A DNA stretch of 64,000 nt from Panulirus ornatus (Eukaryota > Arthropoda > Malacostraca > Decapoda > Palinuridae), in NCBI RefSeq assembly GCF_036320965.1, contig NC_092290.1:690920-754919 (forward strand), written 5' to 3'. Each line of letters starts with the position of its first letter. Position 1 is the stretch's first letter. The translations under genes were made by a program, and so were the position numbers. Shown here in pieces: positions 21,561-33,379 of the stretch. The notes beneath the pieces were generated by a model. The model saw nothing but the letters and a program-made list of their open reading frames with translations. It made no database searches and was not told the DNA's origin.

Positions 21561-22200
21561 ATTACCCACGGTATTGAGATAATGCGTGTGTGTAAAGGGC
21601 AGGTTAATGAAGGTGATCCCAGAGCTGGGTTCTGGAGAGGACGTTGAGAGAGACCAGTTTAAATTAACATCATGCTGGAGCTTCAGTGGAGTCCACTTGC
21701 CGGAACAACAGTAGGAGGAGTCCAAACGTTAAGGCTACAATAGGAGGAACGCACACACTGACTAAGGCTACACACACACAAGAGGGTTACGGGGGTGTGG
21801 CACGAACGGGAATTTATCCAGTCTACATTACGGACGGGTCTGGAGCAGCGGTGGGGGCAGCAGGGTATGTTCCCGTTGGTACTTACGGTTGGGTTAACAG
21901 TGGCTACTTGCACTCTAACATGCCCGCTATCTCTTTGCTAAAGAAAAACTGCTGAAACGAGATTTTTTTTTTTTTTTTTTTTTTTGCCACGGAGTTGGCC
22001 TGAGGGTTCAAGGGTTTTAAAGCTGTGGTGAGAAAAGTGAGCAGCAGCAGGCTGTGAGGGGTAGGGTGGGTGCAGGTGGCAGACATGAGGTGGTGGCGAA
22101 GGGATGATAGCGGTGGTGGTGAAGATGGTTGGTTGATGGTGGATGGGAATGGTGAGGGCCCAAAGGGCCAGCCTGTGGGTCGTTGGAAAGAAGTACGTAC
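21558..22200. other. Unassigned sequence next to exon D
   Basis: Unique-looking sequence with a T-tract at 21962-21985. The plus-strand 89-codon frame (21686-21955) has a Gly/Tyr-rich end (GYVPVGTYGW) but no recognised family. If the gene continues, this is intron downstream of exon D. Confidence 0.4.
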
Positions 22201-22656
22201 TTGCTGAGGGGTCGGTGGGGTAGCGTCGGCCGCTACCCAAGACGTTGGCGGCGCGTGACGCGTTCTGGCGCCGGCCTCCTCCCTGGCCGACCTCCACCAA
22301 GGGGTTGGGTATTTGGGTGTCGCCGGCGTGGAGGGACGAGTTATCGTAGGGAATAACGTTGACTGGAAATGACCCATGAGAGTTACCGGCAGTCCGTGTG
22401 GTGGTGTGGCGGTCTACGGTGAGGACATTGTGCGTTTGGGCCGAGTAGGCGGGCAGGGGCTCTGCCGTGATGAAGGAAACATGCGGGGGCAGGGTCGTGG
22501 GTGCCCAGGGTGTGTGTGGGCGTGGGCGGCGGTGTGGGGGGGACGGGAGGACGGGAGGGCGGGGGCGCAGCGTAGGGGGTGGGGGGAGAATCAGTCCCCA
22601 CACCCCCGCGCTGTCCTGGCCAGGGAAAGGAGGTGCAGAGGAGGCAGGAAACGTAT
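22201..22656 (-). CDS. Candidate exon D: Pro/Ser/Thr-rich extracellular linker
   Basis: A long T/C tract ending in CCTTACAG precedes 456 open bases (152 codons) that close at GCAA/GTACGT. The entry phase (1) fits the exit phase of exon C, giving Asp at the junction. The peptide begins DTFPASSAPPFPGQ, is rich in Pro, Arg and Ser/Thr, has no cysteine, and carries two N-glycosylation sequons (NSS and NAS) near its C-terminal third. It could be the disordered stalk after the cysteine-rich domains. No homology is recognised, so the case rests on splice signals, phase and strand. A weaker internal acceptor (GGTCATTTCCAG, near 22.37 kb), also phase 1, would give a shorter exon. Confidence 0.5.
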
Positions 22657-22739
22657 CTGTAAGGAACCAGAGAAAAAAGAAAAGATAGGCAAAGAAAATA
22701 TAAGAACAGAAAGAGTGCATAAGCTAGACTAGGGTGACC

Positions 22740-23280
22740 CCCCGGAGCTGCTGCCTCATGCACCTCACCTACCACTCTCAATGCACCTCACCCAATATCC
22801 TCATAAACCTCAACCAATGCATTTACACTTCATTACCTGCCTGGAGTACCTCACCCAACCCTTATACACGTTATTTACTGCCCTTATACACCATCTGCCT
22901 CATAGCCCAAATATATTATCAACCAATGCCCTCATACACCAATTAACTCCCTCATCGCCCTTATAACCCCAATCATCACCCTCATCAACCCCCTCACTCA
23001 TACATTTTACCCTTCGTCCTCCTATATTTCACTCACCGCCCTCATCCACAACCACCTTCCTAATGAATTTCACGCCCTTGCACTTGACACCTCGCCTACC
23101 ACCTACCAGCCTTGTGTACCTCGTCCACCTCCCTCATACATCTCATCCAGTGTAATATACCTCACCAACCTCCTTTGCACACTTTACCTCCATAGGCTTC
23201 ATCCGTCTGCCACATATATTAACCCAGCTCTCGTATGCCTGACTCACGAAACTGACCCACCGGTCTTGTACAACTCATCT
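22740..23280. repeat. Degenerate CCTCAnCCA-type repeat
   Basis: CTCATACACC, CACCTCACC and CCCTCAT blocks recur with no fixed spacing, suggesting an old short-unit array. No coding signal. Confidence 0.35.
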
Positions 23281-25075
23281 AACCATGTATACCAAGTGTC
23301 GTACATGCGAGCCCCATCCCCGATTCACTGTTACCCCCAACAGACAGAAAGACAGACAGACAGACACACACAGTTGGGTATCCAACTGAGGCAGACACGT
23401 GCACAATGTGTGTGAGGGCGGGTGCCGGGAACAGCAGCCTCCGCGGGGCTGTGGGGACACAGGACATGCCCGACGGTGGCCCATCAGGCACCTCCCGCTA
23501 CGATCATGCCGACTCAGTGGGCGTGTGTCCGCAAGAAGCGCGGTGCAGAGACCTACAACAATGTGGTGCCGTGCGTAGGAGGCGTGCACCCTTAGCCCGA
23601 CCTTCCAGGCGGGATGCATGCCCAAGAGAGAGCCAGAGAGGAAGGCCAGAGGGCCATTCCCTTCCCGTGCCACTCCTCAACTTATGGCTGTGACGGGGGC
23701 AACCCTAGCGAGGCTAATGGCTGTTGCCGGCCGCCCTGCTGAGGGCACGGGTCATGTTACACTCAGATACAGGTGGCGAATGGGCGGTGCTCTGCTACTA
23801 CTGGGTGGGACCAGACTCCTCCTCTACGGTGCCGGATGCTGCAACTGCTTGCCTACAAGACAGTGCTCAAGTATAACAGAACAGTGCAGTAATGTTGAAT
23901 TTTGGTGCAGCTAGCAACGTCTCTAAGTCTAGAAGGATATCATGAGTACAAAGGTTCTAATGCTATATACACAGTAGCGGGCAACACCTGTGCGCCTCAC
24001 TGCATCAAACAGGTAAACAGCCAAAATGGTGTAATATGATGTTCATATGTTAATAATATCCGAGCAGATGACGTTTACAAGCATTACTCCCATTGTGGCT
24101 GCGACTGGCAAATAACCAAAACCCTTTTTGGCAGAAGTTTAGAGAAAGAATCTAGATTCAATGAGGAAACAAAAAGTTTTGAAAGATACTGGAAGGTGCA
24201 CAGCAGTGATTGAGAGAAAGCAAAATGACAGAGATCTCTGGAGTCTTCTCTCTTAAATCGAGGTTCAGTTATCAGAATATGAAGGCGGGACTCCAGTCAA
24301 CTCTCCAACACTACTCTTCCCTATGGACAGTAGTTCTAAAAGGCTCTGATACTACAAAGGTCTCTATTTAAAAACGATCAAAGCCTTTTAGATACGAGTG
24401 ACAAGCCAGTTGTGCCATTATGCCATTCTAAAGCACATAGGACCATGTTCTCGGGACTGAACTGGGCACTGCAACAACATAAGTATGCTAGCCATGGTGC
24501 TGGGCAGGGCTGTGTGTCACCGCCCTGCAAGCCAGAGCTATGGCAGCCTAGCCCTTGCAGAGCCCTGTAGAAAGCGTCTGAGAGATGGCTAAAGAAAGTT
24601 TCGTGGGTGGCTAGTGGGGAAGCCATGTTCAGTGTAACATATGCATCGTGTCATATGGCCTGATCCTGGCCGGAGGAGCAGGAGAGTCCGCCGCCTCATA
24701 CATATATGGTTAGCCAGACAGGTAGGCAGCCAGGTATGTGGCCAGTGGTGTAATATGTGTTCCGCCCCAACCTCAGTCTTCACCCGATTCCTGCTATGTC
24801 ATCATTATGGTTATCATTATAACTAATCAATATGTACATAAACTTTACATCATCAAAATTTAATGTTAAATGCAGGTAATAAAATGTGATGAAATGAAAA
24901 CTAATAAAAAGAGACTGGCATTGGTATTGTCATGAGTTATACTGAGGTAACCTGTACCAAGAAACAAGCACCCAATAACAAGATATCAGCAATCATTGAG
25001 TGGGAGGGAAGGAAGGAAGGGGATATGAAGAGGGCGGCACACACACTGATGACGTTGTACCATGATGCTAGTGGC
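23281..25075. other. Non-repetitive stretch, no gene recognised
   Basis: A GC-rich part (23.4-23.85 kb) has open frames on both strands (95 and 132 codons), but no known motif and no convincing splice donor. The rest is AT-balanced, with short frames only. Confidence 0.4.
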
Positions 25076-25079
25076 CGTG

Positions 25080-25780
25080 CCGGCCTCTGGTGGCCAGTGG
25101 CAGTGTCGTCCTCTGGTGGCCAGTGGCAGTGTCGTCCTCTGGTGGCCAGTGGCAGTGTCATCCTCTGGTGGCCAGTGGTAGTGTCGTCCTCTGGTGGCCA
25201 GTGGCAGTGTCGTCCTCTGGTGGCCAGTGGCAGTGTCTTCCTCTGGTGGCCAGAGGCAGTGTCTTCCTCTGGTGGCCAGTGGCAGTGTCGTCCTCTGGTG
25301 GCCAGAGGCAGTGTCTTCCTCTGGTGGCAAGTGGCGGTGTTGTCCCCTAGTGGCCGGTGGCAGTGTCGTCCCCTGATAGCCAGTGGCAATGTCGTTCCCT
25401 GGTAGCCAGTGGCAATGTCGTCCACTGGCAAGTGGCGGTGTCGTCCCCTGATAGCCACTGGCAATGCCGTCCCCTGGTGGCCAGTGGCAATGTCATCCCC
25501 TGGTGGCCAGTGACAGTGTCGCCCTCTTGTGGCCAGTGGCAATGCCGTCCTGCGGAGGCCAGTGTCCGTGCCATCCTATGATGGCTAGTGGCAGTCAACT
25601 GGCCATGCCGTTCACTGGTGGCCAGTGGCGTTCAGCAACTCGTGCCCGCGACTGGTGGCCAGTAACAGTCAACGGGTCATGCTGTCCTCTGGTAGTCAGT
25701 AGTCAGTGGCAGGCAGTGTCGTGCTGTCCTGGGGCAATCGGCGAGTCGTGCCGTCATCTGGTTGCCACTGGGGCAGCGGG
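25080..25780. repeat. 26-bp minisatellite array
   Basis: The unit is CCTCTGGTGGCCAGTGGCAG plus TGTCGT, with about 27 copies. It is well conserved up to 25350 and more varied after. Open frames on both strands are repeat-driven. Confidence 0.93.
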
Positions 25781-26230
25781 ACGCGTAGTTTTATGCAAGC
25801 ACCACCACTGCCGCACCGGGCAAGCATCACCACATACACAATGCCTCTCTATCACCAGCTTTAGGTCTCTTGGTTTCATGTTTTCTGAACTTTCTAAATA
25901 CTTCACTGACACGACATACTTAATATACCTCAATATTGTAAGTAACTATACCCATAATGTTATGTCACTGATTATGCCCATAACGCTATGTGCTGCTATG
26001 TTGTCCATATGTCAGTCTAGCCCCTAAGACCTTCATCATCGGTTATTTTCCCATCTGTGTTAAAGTGTGGTGATCAGTCTTAATGTGTCCATTTGTATAA
26101 ATAATCCACAGAAGCCTGAGCCCTCCTTTATAACTTAACCATATACTGTTGTACAGCCCACTCATCTGCCTACTATCTATAGTATATACTGAACCCACCT
26201 TCGTACACTACTAATGTAGCACTGCACCTT

Positions 26231-26600
26231 CCCACGCCACAGAACGAAGGCTAGTAATGTCTCGCTTACGCCACAGAACGAAGGCTAGTAATGTCTCGCT
26301 TACGCCACAGAACGAAGGCTAGTAATGTCTCGCTTACGCCACAGAACGAAGGCTAGTAATGTCTCGCTTACGCCACAGAACGAAGGCTAGTAATGTCTCG
26401 CTTACGCCACAGAACGAAGGCTAGTAATGTCTCGCTTACGCCACAGAACGAAGGCTAGTAATGTCTCGCTTACGCCACAGAACGAAGGCTAGTAATGTCT
26501 CGCTTACGCCACAGAACGAAGGCTAGTAATGTTTCGCCCACCCTACAGCATATGAGGTGGTAATGTCTCTCCCAAGCCACAGCACGTGGGCTGGTAAAAA
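26231..26600. repeat. 34-bp minisatellite with identical units
   Basis: About nine near-identical copies of CGCCACAGAACGAAGGCTAG plus TAATGTCTCGCTTA (26235-26534), then two diverged units. Confidence 0.93.
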
Positions 26601-26934
26601 TATTCGCGTCAATAGTGAGAATCAGGCAAGACAAAGACCCTGGCTGTCTACTTAATGAGACGGCACATGACGTCTGTCTCCCACATGGTGCTCGATTTGA
26701 TTAATTGACTTTATTGAATTAAAAAGCACTAAAACCTTATGGTTATTCGTTACATTTTACCTTAAAAGAGCACTTAAAACCTACAGCTATATACACGTAG
26801 AATTATACATTTCAGCTTTGAGAGCTAAAATTTGCACGGTACTCGAACGGTAAATTCTGCGACACGAAGCTTCTGCAGTGGAATGTCTTTATCAGTAGAA
26901 TTCCTGACGCGTTCTGCCAGATCTTCAGCTGTGT

Positions 26935-27690
26935 GCAAGATCTTCAGTCATGTTGCCAGAACTTCAGTCGTTCTGGCAGGTCCTCAGTCATGTTGGCAGA
27001 TCCTCAGTAATGCTGCCAGATCTTCAGTCGTGCTGCCAGATCTTCAGTCGTGCTGCCAGATCTTCAGTCGTGCTGCCAGATCTTCAGTCGTGCTGCCAGA
27101 TCTTCAGTCGTGCTGCCAGATCCTCAGTAATGCTGCCAGATCTTCAGTCGTGCTGCCAGATCTTCAGTCGTGCTGCCAGATCTTCTGTCGTGCTGCCAGA
27201 TCTTCTGTCGTGCTGCCAGATCTTCAGTCGTGCTGCCAGATCTTCAGTCGTGCTGTCAGATCTTCAGTCGTGCTGCCAGGTCCTCAGTCGTGGTGCCAGA
27301 TCTTCAGTCGTGCTGCCAGATCTTCAGTCGTGCTGCCAGATCCTCAGTAATGCTACCAGACCTTCAGTCGTGCTGCCAGATCTTCAGTCGTGCTGCCAGA
27401 TCTTCAGTCGTGCTGCCAGGTCCTCAGTCGTGGTGCCAGATCTTCAGTCGTGCTGCCAGATCTTCAGTCGTGCTGCCAGGTCCTCAGTCGTGGTGCCAGA
27501 TCTTCAGTCGTGCTGCCAGATCTTCAGTCGTGCTGCCAGGTCCTCAGTCGTGGTGCCAGATCTTCAGTCGTGCTGCCAGATCCTCAGTCGTGCTGCCAGA
27601 TCTTCAGTCGTGGTGCCAGATCTTCAGTCGTGCTGCCAGATCTTCAGTCGTGCTGCCAGATCTTCAGTCGTGCTGTCAGATCTCTAGCCG
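26935..27690. repeat. 20-bp minisatellite array
   Basis: The unit is AGATCTTCAGTCGTGCTGCC, with about 38 copies. Many carry a BglII-like AGATCT; AGATCCTCAGTAATGCTGCC variants recur at intervals. Phase changes every unit, producing Cys/Gln/Ser-rich plus-strand frames that are not genes. Confidence 0.95.
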
Positions 27691-28168
27691 TGCTTGGGAG
27701 GCATGTTGCTTGGTGCTTCAATCGTCCATGCAATGAACTTTTCCAGGTCATGGTAGAAGGGACCCGGTTGGAGGTTTGGCTAGTATCGTGCATCCTCCTG
27801 TGCGCTTGAGTACATCCCCATGATCGTGACTGTTAAAACCACATTTTTAGATAAAGATCATAAGATATGTACAATGTAGGTTGCGTTACAGTCGCGACTG
27901 GATTACAGGGTTAATGTTATGTAGGTTTTGTTACAGCTGTAAATAGGTTACAGAGTTACGTATATGTAGTTTTAGGTACAGGTTAAAACCTAAATCTGTA
28001 TCGGGTTTTTCCTGAATCCGGGTAAAATCTGGCGGCAGACGAGGTTATCAGAGATAAGGAGGTGCCACCAGTCATTCCACAAAGGCCATGACTTAACCTG
28101 CCATTTGCCTGTCACTGGGTGAAAAATTACATCTGGCCCACCTATACTGGCAGAAATATTCCTCAAGA

Positions 28169-28282
28169 GGAAATACTTGGGAGACTCCATCACCATACCT
28201 GGGAGACTCCATCATCATACTTGTGAGACTCCATCATCATACCTGGAAGACTCCACCATCATACCTGGGAGATTCCATCATA
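28169..28282. repeat. 23-bp short tandem array
   Basis: About five units of CCTGGGAGACTCCATCATCAT plus AC. Confidence 0.85.
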
Positions 28283-28384
28283 CCATGACCTTGGTGACTC
28301 GCGGAGGACGGATCGGGCTCTTCCTCACCAACAATGGATAGTGGTTTTTAAAGACATGCCAGAAGATACAACAATGGATAACTT

Positions 28385-28393
<9 letters not shown>

Positions 28394-28478
<85 letters not shown>
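28394..28478. repeat. (AG)n microsatellite
   Basis: Perfect AG run of about 84 bp, preceded by GTGTGTGTG. Confidence 0.97.
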
Positions 28479-28479
<1 letters not shown>

Positions 28480-28700
28480 CATAGGAAGATTTAAAGACGC
28501 AGCAAGCTAGAGGAGAGATAGAGGGAAGGAATGTTGAGGCAAAGAGGAAGGGTGTTCTGAAGGAGATCAAACAGAGCGGAGGTTATGTGAAAGTTGAAGG
28601 TTTGATCATATAGGATGGAGAGAACATAAGGTCTGGGTATTATACATAGAATACAAGATACAGTAGAGATAAAAGTGAGGGAAAGAATCGTAGAAGAGTT

Positions 28701-28850
28701 GACAGAGGATATAAAAGAAGCCACAGGGGAGGGGGAAAGCCAGAGGAGTGGACAGAGGGTATAAAAGAAGCCACAGGAGAGGGGGAAAGCCAGAGGAGTG
28801 GACAGAGGGTATAAAAGAAGCCACAGGAGAGGGGGAAAGCCAAAAAAGAA
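28701..28850. repeat. Three 50-bp tandem units
   Basis: GACAGAGGGTATAAAAGAAG begins units at 28701, 28751 and 28801. Units 2 and 3 are nearly identical. Confidence 0.9.
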
Positions 28851-29075
28851 GCAAGTGCGTCACCGAAAATACCTGGATGTCCAGATCGTACAATAGTTAC
28901 AACAAAACGAACCCATGAATTCGGAGATAAAGGCGAGGTGGAAGGGTGGGAGCAGACGAGGAAGTGAACACCTGGCACCCAGCTACAATATAAAGGAAAG
29001 ATGGAATGATACACTACATTCTTAAGATTAAGAGAGGAGGCTCTCCAAAAATCTTAAGAAGCGTTAAGAGAGGCA

Positions 29076-31073
29076 AATCTAGATGGCTCCAGCATGGCTA
29101 GCCGCTGGTGCAACATCTGTATGGCTAGCAACAGGTGCAACATCTGTATGGCTAGCCGCTGCTGCAACATCTGTATGGCTAGCCGCAGGTGCAACATCTG
29201 TATGGCTAGCCGCTGGTGCAACATCTGTATGGCTAGCAACAGGTGCAACATCTGTATGGCTAGCCGCTGGTGCAACATCTGTATGGCTAGCAACAGGTGC
29301 AACATCTGTATGGCTAGCCGCTGGGGTAACATCTGTATGGATAGCCACAGGTGCAACATCTGGAAGGTTAGCAGCAGGTGCAACATCTGCGTGGCTAGCA
29401 ACAGGTGCAACATCTGTATGGCTAGCCGCTGGTGCAACAACTGGAAGGCTAGCCGCAGGTGCAACATCTGCATGGCTAGCAACAGGTGCAACATCTGTAT
29501 GGCTAGCCGCAGGTGCAACATCTGTATGGCTAGCCGCAGGTGCAACAACTGTATGGCTAGCCGCAGGTGCAACATCTGTATGGCTAGCCGCTGGTGCAAC
29601 AACTGGAAGGCTAGCCGCAGGTGCAACATCTGCATGGCTAGCCGCAGGTGCAACATCTGTATGGCTAGCCGCAGGTGCAACATCTGTATGGCTAGCCGCA
29701 GGTGCAACAACTGTATGGCTAGCCGCAGATGCAACATCTGTATGGCTAGCCGCAGGTGCAACAACTGTATGGCTAGCCGCAGGTGCAACAACTGTATGGC
29801 TAGCCGCAGATGCAACATCTGTATGGCTAGCCGCAGGTGCAACATCTGTATGGCTAGCCGCAGGTGCAACAACTGTATGGCTAGCCGCAGGTGCAACATC
29901 TGCATGGCTAGCAACAGGTGCAACATGTGGATGGCTAGCCGCAGGTGCAACATCTGTATGGCTAGCCGCAGGTGCAACAACTGTATGGCTAGCCGCAGGT
30001 GCAACATCTGTATGGCTAGCCGCAGGTGCAACATCTGCATGGCTAGCAACAGGTGCAACATGTGGATGGCTAGCCGCAGGTGCAACATCTGTATGGCTAG
30101 CCGCAGGTGCAACATCTGCATGGCTAGCAACAGGTGCAACATGTGGATGGCTAGCCGCAGGTGCAACATCTGTATGGCTAGCCGCAGGTGCAACAACTGG
30201 AAGGCTAGCCGCAGGTGCAACATCTGTATGGCTAGCCGCAGATGCAACATCTGTATGGCTAGCCGCAGGTGCAACATCTGTATGGCTAGCCGCAGGTGCA
30301 ACATCTGTATGGCTAGCCGCAGGTGCAACATCTGTATGGCCAGCCGCAGATGCAACATCTGTATGGCTAGCCGCAGATGCAACAACTGTATGGCTAGCCG
30401 CAGATGCAACATCTGTATGGCTAGCCGCAGGTGCAACATCTGTATGGCTAGCCGCAGGGTGCAACAACTGTATGGCTAGCCGCAGGTGTAACATCTGTAT
30501 GGCTATCCGGAGGGGCAACAACTGTATGGCTAGCCGCAGATGCAACAACTGTATGGCTAGCCGCAGATGCAACAACTGTATGGCTAGCTGCAGGTACAAC
30601 ATATGTATGGCTAGCCGCAGATGCAACATCTGTATGGCTAGCCGCTGGTGCAACATCTGTATGGCTAGCCGCAGATGCAACATCTGTATTGCTAGCCGGA
30701 GGGGCAACAACTGTATGGCTAGCCGCAGATGCAACAACTGTATGGCTAGCCGCAGATGCAACAACTGTATGGCTAACCGCAGGTGCAACAACTGTATGGC
30801 TAGCCGCAGGTGCAACAACTGTATGGCTAGCCGGAGGTGCAACAACTGTATGGCTAGCCGCAGATGCAACAACTGTATGGCTAGCCGCAGGGTGCAACAT
30901 CTGTATGGCTAGCCGCAGGGGCAACAATTTTATAGCTAGCCACAGGTGCAACATCTGTATGGCTAGCCGGAGGTGCAACAACTGTATGGTTAGCCGCTGA
31001 TGCAACAACTGTATGGTTAGCCGCTGGTGCAACATCTTTATGGATAGCCGCAGGTGCTGCACCTGTATTGCTA
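29076..31073. repeat. 27-bp minisatellite array, open in several frames
   Basis: The unit is GCAGGTGCAACATCTGTATG plus GCTAGCC, with about 73 copies. The length is nine codons and most frames lack stops, so about 600-codon frames exist on both strands (WLAAGATSV on plus; MLHLRLAIQ and ASHTDVAPA on minus). Most copies carry GCTAGC. Variant units (CAACAGGTG, AACTGGAAG, ATGTGGATG) recur in blocks. Confidence 0.96.
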
Positions 31074-31229
31074 GGAGAGTAAAATAGGTGGTTAAGTTGA
31101 CAACACCAAGATTACGTAATACAGGAAACGACATTAAAGAAAGAGCCAGAAAAAGGAAGCTTAGAAGGGTTGAATGACAGACAAACAAGTGTACATATTG
31201 ATGTACAGCACTACAAACGAGATCCAGGG

Positions 31230-32740
31230 AAGGTGGTAGACAGTCACCCATAAACCCTCACAACCGTCCATGGTGTCCTGCTTCACCCATAAACCCTTGT
31301 TACTGTCCATGGTGTCCTGCTTCTTCCATAAACCTCACAACTGTCCATGGTTTCCTGCTTCACCCGTAAACCCCACAGATGATCATGGTGTCCTGCTTCA
31401 TCCATAAACCTCACAGATGATCATGGTGTCCTGCTTCATACATAAACCTCACAACTGTCCATGGTTTCCTGCTTCACCCGTAAACCTCACAGATGATCAT
31501 GGTGTCCTGCTTCATCCATAAACCTCACAGATGATCATGGTGTCGTGCTTCACCCATAAACCCCACAGATGATCATGGTGTCCTGCTTCATACATAAACC
31601 TCACAGATGATCATGGTGTCTTGCTTCATCCATAAACCTCACAGATGATCATGGTGTCCTGCTTCATCCATAAACCTCACAGATGATCATGGTGTCGTGC
31701 TTCACCCATAAACCCCACAGATGATCATGGTGTCCTGCTTCACCCATAAACCTCACAGATGATCATGGTTTCCTGCTTCACCCATAAACCCCACAGATGA
31801 TCATGGTGTCCTGCTTCATACATAAACCTCACAGATGATCATGGTGTCTTGCTTCATCCATAAACCTCACAGATGATCATGGTGTCCTGCTTCACCCATA
31901 AACCTCACAGATGATCATGGTTTCCTGCTTCACCCATAAACCCCACAGATGATCATGGTGTCCTGCTTCACCCATAAACCCTATAGATGATCATGGTGTC
32001 CTGCTTCACCCATAAACCCCACAGATGATCATGGTGTCCTGCTTCATCCATAAACCTCACAGATGATCATGGTGTCCTGCTTCATCCATGAACACCACAG
32101 ATAATCATGGTGTCTTGCTTCATCCATAAACCCCACAGATGATCATGGTGGCCTGCTTCACCCATAAACCCCACAGATGATCATGGTGTCTTGCTTCATC
32201 CATAAACCCCACAGATGATCATGGTGGCCTGCTTCACCCATAAACCTCACAGATGATCATGGTGTCCTGCTTCACCCATAAACCCTATAGATGATCATGG
32301 TGTCCTGCTTCACCCATAAACCCCACAGATGATCATGATGTCCTGCTTCACCCATAAACCCTTGTTACTGTCCATGGTGTCCTGCTTCTTCCATAAACCT
32401 CACAACTGTCCATGGTTTCCTGCTTCACCCGTAAACCCCACAGATGATCATGGTGTCCTGCTTCATCCATAAACCTCACAGATGATCATGGTGTCGTGCT
32501 TCACCCATAAACCCCACAGATGATCATGGTGTCCTGCTTCATACATAAACCTCACAGATGATCATGGTGTCTTGCTTCATCCATAAACCTCACAGATGAT
32601 CATGGTGTCCTGCTTCCCCCATAAACCTCACAGATGATCATGGTGTCCTGCTTCATACATAAACCCCACAGATGATCATAGTGTTTTTCCTTCACCCATA
32701 AACCTTTAAAGCTTTCCATGGTGTATTGTTACACCCATAA
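31230..32740. repeat. 38-bp minisatellite array
   Basis: The unit is CACAGATGATCATGGTGTCC plus TGCTTCACCCATAAACCC, with about 38 copies. Most have TGATCA. A block with AACTGTCCATGG in place of GATGATCATGG occurs near both ends (31.24-31.47 and 32.36-32.41 kb), suggesting an internal segmental copy. Confidence 0.95.
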
Positions 32741-33379
32741 ACTCTCACAGCTGTACATGGTATTTTGCTACTCCCTTAAACCATCACAGCTGTCCATGGT
32801 GTCTTGATTCACCTATGAATCGTCACAGCTGCCCCTGCTACACTCGTAAACACTTACTCCACCACAAATCCTCATAACTACCCATGTTGTCTTGTTACAC
32901 CCAAAAATCCTCACAGTTGTCGATGGTGACCTGACACAGCACAAATTCTCTGCATGCCCTATCCTCACCTTACATTTTGATCCACTGTATATCTTCCATG
33001 ATCCCCTTTCCAGTATCTTTAGCCGTTGCCCCTCTCTCTCTTGAGACCTTTTGCTACTTCCTTAATTCCCATGTTCTATCCGATATTCTCCTCCTAGTCC
33101 ATCGGCAGAAACTTGTCTCCTCTGGGCAGCCCCTGGACTTTGTCATCATGGCAAGTCTGAATCTGAGTCCGGTTGACTGGATCCATGTACCCGCATGATG
33201 AACTTCATGCAGAAATGCAGAAATGAGAACTGACGTTAATGGTAAATAACGATATATGGTGTACAGCGATGCCTCTGTAAATAACCTCTGATACACTTAA
33301 CATATTAAACTGAGCTACCATCAACATTTACAAAGCTAAATGATAAGTTAAATGTGGAATGTTAGTCCCAAATATATGG
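32741..33379. other. Array edge and unassigned sequence
   Basis: It starts with decayed 38-bp-like units and becomes non-repetitive. Short frames on both strands show no recognised motif. Confidence 0.4.

Noticed and set aside
21686..21955. Gly/Tyr-rich plus frame as a cuticle-like exon
   Set aside because: Too short and generic; no signal peptide, chitin-binding motif or splice support.
23275..23673. GC-rich 132-codon minus frame as a further exon of the receptor gene
   Set aside because: It has cysteines and a possible phase-1 acceptor, but no convincing donor and no GDNF-domain spacing.
28701..28850. Three TATAAAAG boxes as promoters
   Set aside because: They are one motif inside a 50-bp tandem unit, with no gene or initiator downstream.
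29083..30912. 609-codon plus-strand frame
   Set aside because: It is the 27-bp array read in a stop-free frame; equally long frames exist on the other strand, and there is no non-repeat domain.
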